This document shows positions 18,920 to 27,438 of a DNA stretch of 64,000 nt, piece after piece. The DNA comes from Deltaproteobacteria bacterium (lineage in GTDB: Bacteria > Desulfobacterota > Desulfobacteria > Desulfobacterales > Desulfatirhabdiaceae). The stretch is taken from the NCBI GenBank assembly GCA_016219185.1, contig JACRBZ010000001.1:97975-161974 (forward strand), written 5' to 3'. The first letter of the stretch is position 1. Every line of letters starts with the position of its first letter. Under the pieces are notes generated by a model. That model was not told where the DNA came from. It saw only the letters and a list, made by a program, of their open reading frames with translations, and made no database searches. The translations under genes were made by a program, and so were the position numbers.

Positions 18920-19711
18920 ATGAATGATTATTATCAGGTTCTGGGGGTTTCCAAAGACGCCTCCTCGCAGAAAATTAAGACCGCTTATCGGGAAAAGGCC
19001 TTTTTGTATCATCCGGACCGCTGCAAAGATTCGTCCGGCGCGGATCAGATGAAGGCCATCAACGAGGCATACGCCGTTCTGTCCAACCCCCAGAAACGGG
19101 ATGAATACGATTTGATGCAGCAGCAGTATGGTGATGGCGCTTATGGCCATTTCCGCAAATCCTATTCGGAACAGGATATTTTCAGGGGGTCCGACATCCA
19201 GCAGATATTTGAAGAAATGGCCAGGGGATTCGGTATTCGGGGATTTGATGCCATTTTCAAGGAATACTACGGCCAGAATTATAAAAAATTTGAACTCAAA
19301 CGGCCCGGGCTGAATATCCAGGGCTTTTTTTTCAGTGGAGTCCGCGAAATGCCGCTTCTAAATAAACAATCCATCAAAGAAAAAATTGGAAACTTCTCCC
19401 AGCAATTGCTTCAGAAAGCAACCACCAGCCAGCCTCAAAAAGGCGCCGATTATCACGATGTCATTCGCATCGATCAGTCGCTGGCGGATAATGGCGGCCC
19501 TTATGCCTACCATCTTCGAGCATATGGCAGAAAGCTTGTGGTGAAAATTCCTCCTGGAACGCGTGAAGGGCAGAAAATCCGGCTTGCGGGAATGGGGGAA
19601 GAAGGAAAAAACGGAATGCCTTCCGGAGATCTGTTTCTTAAGGTCACACTGCGAAAATCCCTGTTTGAAAAAATCAAGGCCATGCTGCCCCTAAAAAGCA
19701 AAAAAAGCTGA
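18920..19711 (+). CDS. J-domain co-chaperone (DnaJ-like, no zinc finger)
   Basis: The N-terminal 70 residues form a J domain (DYYQVLGVSKDAS...) with the HPD tripeptide that stimulates DnaK ATPase. A middle region of about 100 residues lacks the CXXCXGXG zinc-finger repeats. The C-terminus resembles the DnaJ/CbpA substrate domain (LVVKIPPGTREGQKIRLAGMG). It is therefore a type II/III J protein rather than canonical DnaJ. The aminotransferase gene follows 17 bases later on the same strand. No strong ribosome binding site is visible before the ATG. Confidence 0.88.
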   Translation: MNDYYQVLGVSKDASSQKIKTAYREKAFLYHPDRCKDSSGADQMKAINEAYAVLSNPQKRDEYDLMQQQYGDGAYGHFRKSYSEQDIFRGSDIQQIFEEMARGFGIRGFDAIFKEYYGQNYKKFELKRPGLNIQGFFFSGVREMPLLNKQSIKEKIGNFSQQLLQKATTSQPQKGADYHDVIRIDQSLADNGGPYAYHLRAYGRKLVVKIPPGTREGQKIRLAGMGEEGKNGMPSGDLFLKVTLRKSLFEKIKAMLPLKSKKS

Positions 19712-19728
19712 AAACAGGAGCGGCCCCG

Positions 19729-20577
19729 GTGGATATTTATTACGTTGACGGCAAGTTTGTTCCGTCCGATGAAGCGGTGATTCCCGTAACCGATCTGGCC
19801 ATTCTCCGGGGTCTGGGCGCATTTGATTTCATGCGCACCTATGCGGGCAAACCGTTTTGCCTTCGGGCGCACCTGGAGCGGCTTGAGGCCTCCACCCGGA
19901 AAATCGGGCTCCAATTCCCCTGGACAATGGATACACTGGTTCAGCTCGTAATGGAAACGCTCAGCCGCAATTCTCATAAAGAATCCAATGTCCGGATTAT
20001 CATTACCGGCGGGTCCAGCCCGGATTTCATGAATCCCCAGGGGAATCCCCGACTGATCATCATGGTTTCTCCGCTTCCCGAAATGCCGGAAAAATGGTAT
20101 AGCGACGGCATTCACGTCATTACCCAGATGGCCGAAAGACCCCTGGCCGGCGCCAAAAGCATCAATTATGTTCAGGCGTCCCTGGCACTTGAAACCGCCC
20201 GTCAGAAAGGAGCCCAGGAAGCCGTCTACATGGTTCCCCAGGGGCTGGTGCTTGAAGGCACCACATCCAATGTTTTTGCCATAACAGCCGGCAGATTGAT
20301 CACCCCGGGAAGGGGAATTCTTCCCGGAATTACCCGCCAGGTCATTCTGGATCTGGCACGATCTCATTTCTCGGTTGAAATCCGGGATGTTTTTCTTTCG
20401 GAACTGCTCGAAGCCGATGAGGTTTTCATCTGCGGCACCAACAAAGGCATCGTCCCCGTTGTCCAGGTGGACGACACCGTTATCGGAAACGGGAAACCCG
20501 GCCCCAAAACCCGCCTGCTGATCCGGAGCTTCCCGGATTTTGTTCTCACCTACGATGCGCCGCTGATCGCTTTGTAG
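19729..20577 (+). CDS. Class IV PLP-dependent aminotransferase (branched-chain or D-amino acid type)
   Basis: The 282-residue fold-type IV enzyme has the catalytic lysine at about residue 143 in AGAKSINYV, the EGTTSNVFAI motif that binds the PLP phosphate side, and an R-X-HLERLE substrate-loop arginine. These features are shared by branched-chain aminotransferase, D-alanine aminotransferase and aminodeoxychorismate lyase, and the sequence alone does not decide the substrate. The start is GTG 19729, preceded by CAGGAG. It is probably co-transcribed with the upstream J-domain gene. Confidence 0.88.
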   Translation: MDIYYVDGKFVPSDEAVIPVTDLAILRGLGAFDFMRTYAGKPFCLRAHLERLEASTRKIGLQFPWTMDTLVQLVMETLSRNSHKESNVRIIITGGSSPDFMNPQGNPRLIIMVSPLPEMPEKWYSDGIHVITQMAERPLAGAKSINYVQASLALETARQKGAQEAVYMVPQGLVLEGTTSNVFAITAGRLITPGRGILPGITRQVILDLARSHFSVEIRDVFLSELLEADEVFICGTNKGIVPVVQVDDTVIGNGKPGPKTRLLIRSFPDFVLTYDAPLIAL

Positions 20578-20637
20578 AACAGCGGGCATCAGCGGGAGCC
20601 GGCTTTATCGGCGATCCGCTGGATACCCTTGTTAGCC
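20574..20637 (-). repeat. attC-like site overlapping the 3' end of DUF2442 (site D)
   Basis: Read on the minus strand, the site starts with GGCTAAC (R''-like) and ends with GTTCTAC (R'-like). The arm GGGTATCCAGCGG is nearly complementary to CCGCTGATGCCC, leaving a bulged extra base as in integron attC hairpins, and a smaller inner stem (GCCG/CGGC) lies between. The site includes the last 16 codons of the DUF2442 gene. A near-identical site lies at 22650-22713. Confidence 0.6.
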
Positions 20638-20939
20638 GCTGTTCTCTTCTTTTCTGATTTCAATTTGAACTTGGAGGACATTCGATGTCTTGGAGCAGGA
20701 ATACCGTAAAGCATGCCTTCAGCACTGATATCTTCATCGATGTCAGGCCAATGCACGCCATGACCGTCTCCAATGATCTCCCAGTTTGCCCGCTGTTTGG
20801 GTGTTGCCTCCGACAACCGCCATGACCATGCAAGGGGAACGCTGATTGTCCGCCCATCCATGAGTTCAGTCGTAATGGTGTCTTCGGTGACGATTATATC
20901 CTTAATTCTCACTTCCTGTATTTGCACCGCAGTGTTCAT
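20589..20939 (-). CDS. DUF2442 domain protein (partner of DUF4160)
   Basis: This 116-residue protein has the DUF2442 core (DGRTISVPLAWSWRLSEAT, then HWPDIDEDISAEGMLYG) and a basic tail. DUF2442 and DUF4160 genes are commonly adjacent and behave like a small accessory or toxin-antitoxin-like module; their biochemical role is not established. It begins 8 bases after the DUF4160 stop. The last codons fall inside an attC-like site, and a decayed copy of the last third of the gene is found at 22665-22806. Confidence 0.82.
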   Translation of the reverse strand: MNTAVQIQEVRIKDIIVTEDTITTELMDGRTISVPLAWSWRLSEATPKQRANWEIIGDGHGVHWPDIDEDISAEGMLYGIPAPRHRMSSKFKLKSEKKRTAANKGIQRIADKAGSR

Positions 20940-20946
20940 ACTATGC

Positions 20947-21159
20947 CTACTTGATCCTGCCTCTGTTATTCAGGATTATCTCCCGTATGATATTGAGCTC
21001 TCTCGACGCAAAACCCTGATTTCTTGCCAAAGCCACCGGTTGTATCCAAAATTTGCATACCATCCTTTCTCTCTGAACATGGACGTGCATTCGCTCATTG
21101 CAGTCGAAACTGTAAAAGAAAAAGCGGTATGCTCCTAATATGTTGCTGACTGTCGGCAT
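20947..21159 (-). CDS. DUF4160 domain protein
   Basis: A 70-residue protein with the family signature: PTVSNILGAYRFFFYS, then HVHVQRE, KFW and PVALARNQGF. DUF4160 proteins are almost always encoded with DUF2442, as here, and are found in mobile or accessory regions. ATG 21159 has a weak AAGG site. Upstream, GTTAGCC at 21221-21227 could be the recombination end of the preceding cassette. Confidence 0.85.
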   Translation of the reverse strand: MPTVSNILGAYRFFFYSFDCNERMHVHVQRERMVCKFWIQPVALARNQGFASRELNIIREIILNNRGRIK

Positions 21160-21220
21160 ATCAAGTGCCTTTTTGAATTATAGAAAGGATGCGTGGAAGC
21201 TGTCCATATTTGTTCTGTTG

Positions 21221-21307
21221 GGCTAACGATAGAATCGATGGGCCGGGAAACGCTTACCTGGAGACTATTGAAAAGTCCCAAAATTACGCTAAACGATACC
21301 GTTGAAA
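21221..21307 (-). repeat. Possible degenerate attC-like site (site C)
   Basis: On the minus strand a TTTCAAC (21307-21301) and a GTTAGCC (21227-21221) bracket about 75 bases with an imperfect stem (GGGACT pairing with AGTCTC). The position, between the unknown gene and DUF4160, is where a cassette attC would be expected, but the stem is poor. Low confidence. Confidence 0.25.
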
Positions 21308-21357
21308 AAAGCCCCTGCCGTTCCCGATCCCTCTCCAATGATTTGTCAGCGCCTGCA

Positions 21358-21774
21358 TTAACATTGAATTCCATTCAACGTCAGAACTGAGATTGAGCAA
21401 TCCACCGAGATAAAGCAGAGCCCTGTGGATGTGCCAAAGCTTAGCATCAATCCCTCCCAATTGCTCCCTTCACCCACCAGCAGGCGCCATTTTGAGAGCC
21501 GCTTTCCAAGGAACTGCGAGTAGGGTATATCATGAGATACGTTATGGTAGGAACAGCCGGGTCTTACATCCAGGGGGCAATCAGTCCGGGAGTGTCCACA
21601 CCCAATACCTATGACAGAGGCATCGCACATGGTCTCTATCTCAAGGAAATATCCTTCCAAACTGAGGGCGTACCCCTCGGCAGTCGTGGGAGAATCATCA
21701 CTGACCATCTCCCACACCTCAATGAGTTTCCGATTAAACAGGTGATCCTCGATGATGTCAAGTCTATCTGTCAT
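21358..21774 (-). CDS. Unknown protein of a cassette-like gene
   Basis: ATG 21774 (MTDRLDIIEDHL) follows an AGG-containing leader only 25 bases after the presumed cassette end at 21799. The 138-residue product is acidic at the start and has four Cys in the middle (GIGCGHSRTDCPLDVRPGC), a FLGKRLSKW motif and a hydrophobic end (GLCFISVDCSISVLTL). I do not recognise the family. The size and position are typical of a single-gene integron cassette. It could also be an immunity-type protein, but nothing in the sequence proves that. Confidence 0.5.
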   Translation of the reverse strand: MTDRLDIIEDHLFNRKLIEVWEMVSDDSPTTAEGYALSLEGYFLEIETMCDASVIGIGCGHSRTDCPLDVRPGCSYHNVSHDIPYSQFLGKRLSKWRLLVGEGSNWEGLMLSFGTSTGLCFISVDCSISVLTLNGIQC

Positions 21775-21798
21775 ATTTCGTTTCAACCTATCACGATG

Positions 21799-21870
21799 AG
21801 TTAACGACCAAGTTCACCGATGGTAAAGGAGCGAAGCGGAATTACCATCCGGTGCAGCGCCTTGTTGAAT
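21799..21870 (-). repeat. attC-like recombination site after HigBA (site B)
   Basis: On the minus strand the site begins with ATTCAAC (consensus RYYYAAC) followed by AAGGCGCTGCACCGG and ends with GGTGAACTTGGTC-GTTAACT. The inner arms CACCGGATGGTAA and TTACCATCGGTG pair except for one extrahelical G, the hallmark of attC bottom-strand folding. It lies 84 bases after the higA stop and 25 bases before the next gene, exactly where a cassette boundary should be. Confidence 0.68.
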
Positions 21871-21953
21871 GATTTTCCCGTCCATTTTTTTTACGCAATC
21901 ATCTTCAGATGGAAATAAGGACGACTGACTAATGCGCTGTTGGACTATCAATA

Positions 21954-22274
21954 TTAATGGACCAACTCACTTTGAGCGGATACCGGATGAATTGAATTCA
22001 ATGCATCTGATTCAGCCTGCTGGGCGAAATAAAGATCCCACCTCAATTGAAGATTTAACCAAAAGTCGGGAGAAACAGAAAAAAACCTGGACAACCTTAA
22101 GGCCGTACTGGGGGTAATCCCTCGGCGGCCGTTGATGATTTCATTGATTCTCTGATAGGGTACATGTATTGAATCTGCTAATTCACGCTGGGTAAGCCCC
22201 ATCGGCTTAAGAAATTCCTCAAAAAGCATCTGCCCGGGATGGGTTGGTGCTCTGTGAGTTGGTATTCTAATCAT
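21954..22274 (-). CDS. higA: HigA-family antitoxin (XRE HTH)
   Basis: A 106-residue protein with the HigA signature: RAPTHPGQMLFEEFLKPMGLTQ, an HTH_XRE domain (residues about 24-60) containing INEIINGRRGITP, and SPDFWLNLQLRWDL. It neutralises the HigB nuclease and represses the operon. It follows higB by 23 bases in the usual toxin-first order. An attC-like site comes after it, so higBA looks like an integron cassette. Confidence 0.95.
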   Translation of the reverse strand: MIRIPTHRAPTHPGQMLFEEFLKPMGLTQRELADSIHVPYQRINEIINGRRGITPSTALRLSRFFSVSPDFWLNLQLRWDLYFAQQAESDALNSIHPVSAQSELVH

Positions 22275-22297
22275 ATTAGTCTCCTACACATGCTCTT

Positions 22298-22591
22298 TTA
22301 ATGGTAATCTGTAATTTCGACATCAATTGGACCCGCCTCTGTCCATTTGAAACAGACCCGATACTGATCATTGATGCGAATGCTATGTTGACCTTTTCGT
22401 TCCCTCGTAAGCGCCTCCAAATGATTCCCAGGAGGTATGCGCAGTTCGTTGAGAGAAATAACAGAGTCAAGCTGATCAAGTTTTCGAGATGCAATTTTCC
22501 AAAGATTTTTTGGACACACTCTCAAGCTATCTTTGGTCGTTACACCATTGAAAATATCTTCAGCAACTTGGTTTTTAAATGATTGTATCAT
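22298..22591 (-). CDS. higB: HigB-family mRNA interferase toxin (RelE superfamily)
   Basis: A 97-residue protein with the HigB/plasmid-maintenance-killer pattern: an N-terminal MIQSFKNQVAEDIFNG, KLDQLDSVISLNELRIPPGN in the middle and a C-terminal QHSIRINDQYRVCFKW. RelE-type toxins cleave ribosome-bound mRNA. It is transcribed ahead of higA. A GTTGGAC at 22650-22656, 60 bases upstream, marks the end of the preceding attC-like site. Confidence 0.94.
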   Translation of the reverse strand: MIQSFKNQVAEDIFNGVTTKDSLRVCPKNLWKIASRKLDQLDSVISLNELRIPPGNHLEALTRERKGQHSIRINDQYRVCFKWTEAGPIDVEITDYH

Positions 22592-22649
22592 GAGATCACG
22601 TTATCACGGAGCCCATGCTATTTCAAGGCAGGATTTTCAATCTTGAAAC

Positions 22650-22713
22650 GTCCAACGGCAGACATCAGCGGGAGCCGGCTTTATCGGCGATCCGCTGGAT
22701 GCCCTTATTAGCC
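22650..22713 (-). repeat. attC-like site within the DUF2442 remnant (site A)
   Basis: This is the second copy of the hairpin at 20574-20637: minus-strand ends GGCTAAT and GTTGGAC, arms GGGCATCCAGCGG and CCGCTGATGTC. The R' end GTTGGAC fits the GTTRRRY consensus; the R'' end has lost the AAC. It defines the upstream boundary of the higBA cassette. Confidence 0.55.
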
Positions 22714-22806
22714 GCCGTTTCTCTTCTTTTCTGATTTCAAATTGTGGAGGACATACGATGTCTTGGAGCTGGAATACCGTAAAGCATGCCTTCAGCACTG
22801 ATATCT
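22665..22806 (-). pseudogene. 3' remnant of a second DUF2442 gene
   Basis: About 140 bases match the 3' end of the intact DUF2442 gene (20589-20732), including the DISAEGMLYGIPAPRHRMSS coding segment. Small deletions shift the frame, giving an early stop after MSSTI, and the N-terminal two thirds are absent. The two copies flank the 20.6-22.8 kb islet as direct repeats. Confidence 0.82.
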
Positions 22807-22868
22807 GAGTCCCGAAAACAAATATATGATATCAGCAATGGGTTTCCGGACCAGAAGGATGAAGAATA

Positions 22869-23648
22869 TCAGCGGCTGTCCGTATCCTCGGTTTTCACAC
22901 CCAGTTTATTTTCGAGCAGGTTTATGGCCTGCAGGATGACAAACGCCTCGTCCCTGGTGTTTATGTCAAATGCAACCCCCATGTTTTTCAGCAAATTACG
23001 GATTCTCTCCGCCAGATAACCAAAGGAGGTGGAAATATATAGCGGGAAATACCAGAAATATCCCAGGGCCAACAGGACGCAGAGTGTTGCCGCCACGGCC
23101 ATGGAGGTAAAAAATCCGGCAGAGTCCTGCTTTACCAGCTCGCTTTTCCGAACGACCGCCTGCATGTTTATGTCATAAATGGCGTTGACGGATTGCCACA
23201 GCTTTTCGCCGGCCGGCAAAAAGTCGTTGAAATACACGGAACTGCCGCCCGATCCATCCTTCATCTGAAGACAGAGCTTCAAATACATCTCATAATCATG
23301 ATTGAGCCTCTCGACAGTTTCTTTTTCATGAATCTCTGTAATATTATTACTTTCCGATTTTAAATTCTCTTCAAATACGGCTCTTCCGGATTCGAACAAA
23401 TTTTTATAATAATCCGATTTTATACCCACATCACCCGGATTAAACAGGGTGCTGCTGATTGAATTTTTCATATCCTCAAGGGCGGAAATCATGTTCCTGG
23501 AATACACAAGGGAGTTATAATTGTCTTTCAGAATATTGTCGGTTTCTTTAGCCAATTTTCCCACATGATTGGAACAAAACGCTGCAAGCGCAAAAATAAT
23601 TAGAAACAGGAATCCCAAACCCAACGAAAGCTTTGTTTTTATTGTCAT
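22869..23648 (-). CDS. Membrane four-helix sensor-like protein at the end of the kdp operon
   Basis: The 259-residue protein has two membrane helices (about 7-27 and 182-203) enclosing a helical, coiled-coil-like extracytoplasmic domain of about 150 residues, like the four-helix-bundle sensors of chemoreceptors and kinases. The cytoplasmic tail of about 50 residues contains no kinase, HAMP or output domain that I can recognise. Its start overlaps the KdpD-like stop codon by 4 bases, so it belongs to the Kdp operon. It may serve as a sensor subunit working with the kinase-less KdpD; that is inference. Confidence 0.7.
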   Translation of the reverse strand: MTIKTKLSLGLGFLFLIIFALAAFCSNHVGKLAKETDNILKDNYNSLVYSRNMISALEDMKNSISSTLFNPGDVGIKSDYYKNLFESGRAVFEENLKSESNNITEIHEKETVERLNHDYEMYLKLCLQMKDGSGGSSVYFNDFLPAGEKLWQSVNAIYDINMQAVVRKSELVKQDSAGFFTSMAVAATLCVLLALGYFWYFPLYISTSFGYLAERIRNLLKNMGVAFDINTRDEAFVILQAINLLENKLGVKTEDTDSR

Positions 23649-24793
23649 ACTTCCTCCTTTCCTTCTGTTCGCGGATCAACAACCACGATAGTTAGTCCCT
23701 TTGCTTTTAAAATGAGCCGCTCGACAATCGTCTTTCTGCCCAGCCAGTTCTTCCAGAAAGACAGGGGGCTGGGGCGGCCGATGACAATGTGACCCACACG
23801 ATATTCCCTGGCAAAGTGCAGAATCGTATCCGCGATGTCTTCGCCTTTGAAGGTAAAGACCATAGCGCCAAGCGCATTGGCCAGCGTAAGGGTATCCAGC
23901 AGGTAGCGCTGCGTTGCCGAATCAATAACGGTAGGCGCTTCATTCGGCGTCTGGATATAGACGGCATACCAGTCGCGGTTCAGGCGTCCGGCAAGCCGAG
24001 ACCCATAACGAAGCAGCATGGCACTGTTGGGTCCTCGCGAGCTCAGACACACCATCACCTGATCCGGCGCTACGCGCTGCTCCTCCTTGGGGGCGCTGCG
24101 GCGTTTGATATCGATCTGTGAAGCCAGTTCCCGAAGCGTCAGTTCCCGAAGCTCATCCAGGTTGGCACGCTGAAAGAAATGCTCAAGAGCCGTGGATACT
24201 CGCTCTTTCGGATAAACCTTGCCTTCGCGCAGGCGTTGCTGCAGGTCTTGAGTTGCAAGGTCCACATTCACGATCTCATCCGCATCAAAAAGCACGGAAT
24301 CCGGCAGCCGTTCGTGCACTTTTACGCCCACAAGGGTTTCCACCGTGTCATAGAGGCTTTCCAGATGCTGGATATTGAGCGTACTGATCACGTGAATGCC
24401 CGCATCCAGTAGAATCTGAACATCCTGATAGCGTTTCAGATTTTTTCCGCCGGGAGCATTGGTATGGGCCAGCTCATCAACCAGAGCCACTTTGGGCTGG
24501 CGCGCCAGAACCGCATCCAGATCCATTTCATCAATGGTGATTCCGTGATACTGAATCCGGCGACGCGGAATGACTTCAAGGCCTTCGACGAGCCCGGCTG
24601 TTTCCAGGCGGCCATGTGTCTCCACCAGCCCTACAACGATATCAATCCCCTCCTGCTTGATCCGGTGACCTTCGAGGAGCATCTGCCAAGTTTTTCCAAC
24701 GCCCGGTCCATAACCCAGGTAAATCTTCAGCTTGCCGCGCTGAGAGCGGCGGATCAATCTGAGAAAACTGAGAGCCTTATCGTCGGATGTCAT
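23645..24793 (-). CDS. kdpD: Truncated KdpD: N-terminal sensor/USP domains without histidine kinase
   Basis: The 382-residue protein covers the KdpD N-terminal domain (GKLKIYLGYGPGVGKTWQML Walker A; DELAHTNAPG Walker B) and the following universal-stress-protein domain (MVCLSSRGPNSAML to VVVDPRTEG). It then ends before the membrane and kinase domains of full-length KdpD (about 900 residues). Such short KdpD forms are known in cyanobacteria and other bacteria. It lies after kdpC by 9 bases. The kinase function may be supplied by the separate kinase at 29418-31232. In Staphylococcus KdpD the USP domain binds c-di-AMP; whether this one does is not shown. Confidence 0.9.
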   Translation of the reverse strand: MTSDDKALSFLRLIRRSQRGKLKIYLGYGPGVGKTWQMLLEGHRIKQEGIDIVVGLVETHGRLETAGLVEGLEVIPRRRIQYHGITIDEMDLDAVLARQPKVALVDELAHTNAPGGKNLKRYQDVQILLDAGIHVISTLNIQHLESLYDTVETLVGVKVHERLPDSVLFDADEIVNVDLATQDLQQRLREGKVYPKERVSTALEHFFQRANLDELRELTLRELASQIDIKRRSAPKEEQRVAPDQVMVCLSSRGPNSAMLLRYGSRLAGRLNRDWYAVYIQTPNEAPTVIDSATQRYLLDTLTLANALGAMVFTFKGEDIADTILHFAREYRVGHIVIGRPSPLSFWKNWLGRKTIVERLILKAKGLTIVVVDPRTEGKEEV

Positions 24794-24802
24794 GGGACTT
24801 GC

Positions 24803-25393
24803 TTACTCCTTGCTTGCATCAAGTGCAAGATTAAGCTCAAAAACGTTCACACCGGGCTCGCCGAGAAAGCCAAGATCGGGTCCATCGGTATGGCTGCGGA
24901 TCAAATTTTGAACCGCAGCTTCGGATATCCCTCTGACACCGGCGATGCGAGCTGACTGAAGTTCTGCGTTCCTGACACTGATGTGGGGATCCAGACCGCT
25001 GGCGGATGCGGTTACGGCATCTGCCGGAATTTTCACGGAAAGGGCAAGGCTGTTCTCGGCACGATATGCGGTAACACGTTCTTTTACCTGATCCACGAGC
25101 TTTTGAGAAAGTGGCCCCAGATTACTGGCGCCTGAATTTGCCGCATCGTACCCATCACCCGCAGCCGATGGGCGCGGATGGAAATACTGCTGCCCGGTAA
25201 AGCCCTGGGCAATCAGACGACTGCCGAGGACATGGCCATCTTGAAGGACCAGCGATCCATTTGACCGGAAAGGAAAACCGATCTGTGCAATCCCCCAGAC
25301 CAGCGCCGGATAAACGCCGCACAATAAAATGGCCAGAGTCAGCGTGGTCATCATGGCCAGTTTCAGTTCCTTTATAAAAGCCTTTGTTTTCAT
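24803..25393 (-). CDS. kdpC: Potassium-transporting ATPase KdpC subunit
   Basis: KdpC is the single-span subunit that raises ATP affinity of the KdpFABC K+ pump. The 196-residue product starts at ATG 25393 after AAAGGAATTG and has one N-terminal membrane helix. It shows the family motifs GSRLIAQGF, YFHPRPSAAG-YDAANSGASNLGP and DPHISVRNAELQSARIA. It lies between kdpB and the truncated kdpD gene. Its C-terminus (FGLGEPGVNVFELNLAL-type) is conserved. Confidence 0.96.
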   Translation of the reverse strand: MKTKAFIKELKLAMMTTLTLAILLCGVYPALVWGIAQIGFPFRSNGSLVLQDGHVLGSRLIAQGFTGQQYFHPRPSAAGDGYDAANSGASNLGPLSQKLVDQVKERVTAYRAENSLALSVKIPADAVTASASGLDPHISVRNAELQSARIAGVRGISEAAVQNLIRSHTDGPDLGFLGEPGVNVFELNLALDASKE

Positions 25394-25404
25394 GAGCAAT
25401 TCCT

Positions 25405-27429
25405 TTAAGCCAGATGAAGCCAGGTAATGGCGATATCAATCAATTTGATTCCAATGAATGGCGCGATGATGCCGCCAAGCCCATAGATCAGAAGATTACG
25501 CCGCAGAATCGCCACCGCACCCCGGGGACGGAAGGTAACGCCCCGCAGGGCGATCGGGATCAGCGCAACGATGATGAGCGCATTGAAGATAATGGCGCTT
25601 AAAATGGCACTCTGGGAAGAATGCAGATTCATCACGTTCAGCGCGGCAATTTGCGGGAACGTGGCAACGAGCATGGCCGGGATAATGGCAAAGTACTTGG
25701 CCACATCGTTGGCAACACTGAACGTTGTCAGGGCCCCGCGGGTCATGAGGAGTTGCTTGCCGATTTCAACGACTTCAATGAGCTTTGTCGGATTCGAATC
25801 CAGGTCCACCATGTTTCCCGCTTCCTTGGCCGCCTGGGTGCCGCTGTTCATGGCAACGCCGACGTCTGCCTGGGCAAGAGCCGGCGCATCATTGGTTCCG
25901 TCACCTGTCATGGCCACCAGATGCCCCGCGGCCTGCTCGCGGCGAATGAGGGCCAGTTTATCCTCAGGCCGCGCTTCGGCCAGGAAGTCATCCAGACCGG
26001 CCTCTTTGGCAATGGTCGCCGCGGTCAACGGATTGTCCCCGGTAATCATGATCGTGCGGATACCCATGGCCCGAAACCGCTTGAAACGATCCGGAAGTCC
26101 ACCTTTGACGATATCCTTGAGATAAACGACGCCAAAGACTTTTTGGGAACTCGCCACAACAAGGGGGGTGCCGCCCTTCTGGGAGATCCGATCGACATCG
26201 GCCTCGACTTCGGCCGGCAGGGCAGCGCCGATGAATCCGCGAACCGCGTCGGCCGCGCCTTTGCGGTATTGCCGGCCATCCACGTCAACACCGCTCATCC
26301 GTGTCTTTGCCGTAAAGGGGACGAACTGGGCATGACTCAGGTCATGAAGCTCCCGTCCCCGATGCCCGAAGTCTTTTGCCAGAACAACAATGCTCTTGCC
26401 TTCCGGGGTTTCATCGGCAAATGAAGCCATCTGTGCAACCGCAGCAAGTTCTTCCGCCGTCACCCCACGCGCGGGGAAAAATTCGGTGGCCTGGCGATTG
26501 CCCATGGTGATCGTGCCGGTTTTATCAAGCAGCAGCACATCCACATCACCGGCCGCTTCCACGGCGCGGCCGCTCATGGCCAGCACGTTTTTCTGGACCA
26601 GCCGGTCGATTCCCGCGATGCCGATCGCGCTCAGGAGCCCGCCGATCGTGGTGGGAATGAGGCAAACGAGCAGCGCAACCAGAACCGGGATGGAGAATAC
26701 CACATGGGAATAAACGCCAAAAGGCTTCAGGGTCATGATCACGATGAGAAAGATAATCGTCAGAGCGGCCAACAGGATGGTCAATGCAATCTCGTTTGGC
26801 GTTTTCTGGCGGTTTGCGCCTTCGACAAGGGCGATCATGTGGTCCATGAAGCTCTCGCCGGGGTTGGCGGTAACGCGCACGACGATTTCATCGGAAAGAA
26901 CCCGGGTTCCGCCGGTTACAGCGCTCCGGTCGCCGCCCGACTCGCGGATCACCGGCGCGGACTCGCCCGTGATGGCGGATTCGTCAACCGTTGCCGCGCC
27001 TTCGATCACATCGCCATCGGTCGGAATCACCTCTCCGGCTTTTATGACCATGACATCGTTCTTTCGAAGAGACTCCGCGGAAATGGATTCCAAGAGTCCG
27101 TCGCGACCCCGGCGGTTGGCCCGGGTCTGCGTGCGCGACTTACGCAGCGTGGCTGCCTGGGCCTTGCCCCGTCCTTCGGCCATGGCTTCCGCGAAATTGG
27201 CGAACAAGACAGTAAACCACAGCCATATGGCGATCTGGAGGATAAACCCCACGGGTTCACCGCGCAAGGGCGCTGCCGCAAGTTCCGCAGTTGTCACCAC
27301 GGCGCCGACAAGGGTCACAAACATCACGGGGTTTCGCACCATACCGCGCGGATCGAGCTTGCGAAAAGCATCCGCGATAGCAGGAACCAGAATGGATTTA
27401 TCAAAAATGGAACGCGCCTTTGTTGACAT
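25405..27429 (-). CDS. kdpB: Potassium-transporting P-type ATPase KdpB catalytic subunit
   Basis: The 674-residue P-type ATPase hydrolyses ATP for the KdpA channel. It contains the phosphorylation motif [14 protein letters not shown] with Asp302, the TGES actuator motif ([11 protein letters not shown]) and the [21 protein letters not shown] hinge. ATG 27429 lies 9 bases after the kdpA stop with a GGAG site. Length and motifs match the family fully. Confidence 0.98.
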   Translation of the reverse strand: MSTKARSIFDKSILVPAIADAFRKLDPRGMVRNPVMFVTLVGAVVTTAELAAAPLRGEPVGFILQIAIWLWFTVLFANFAEAMAEGRGKAQAATLRKSRTQTRANRRGRDGLLESISAESLRKNDVMVIKAGEVIPTDGDVIEGAATVDESAITGESAPVIRESGGDRSAVTGGTRVLSDEIVVRVTANPGESFMDHMIALVEGANRQKTPNEIALTILLAALTIIFLIVIMTLKPFGVYSHVVFSIPVLVALLVCLIPTTIGGLLSAIGIAGIDRLVQKNVLAMSGRAVEAAGDVDVLLLDKTGTITMGNRQATEFFPARGVTAEELAAVAQMASFADETPEGKSIVVLAKDFGHRGRELHDLSHAQFVPFTAKTRMSGVDVDGRQYRKGAADAVRGFIGAALPAEVEADVDRISQKGGTPLVVASSQKVFGVVYLKDIVKGGLPDRFKRFRAMGIRTIMITGDNPLTAATIAKEAGLDDFLAEARPEDKLALIRREQAAGHLVAMTGDGTNDAPALAQADVGVAMNSGTQAAKEAGNMVDLDSNPTKLIEVVEIGKQLLMTRGALTTFSVANDVAKYFAIIPAMLVATFPQIAALNVMNLHSSQSAILSAIIFNALIIVALIPIALRGVTFRPRGAVAILRRNLLIYGLGGIIAPFIGIKLIDIAITWLHLA

Positions 27430-27438
27430 CGTTGCTCC

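Noticed and set aside
21135..21374. Reading frame MEFNVNAGADKSLERD... as a gene
   Set aside because: It overlaps the end of the unknown cassette gene and the candidate attC region, has no good start signal and reads like translated non-coding sequence.
22660..22810. Second functional DUF2442 gene
   Set aside because: Frame-shifted, lacks the N-terminal two thirds and ends early; treated as a remnant.
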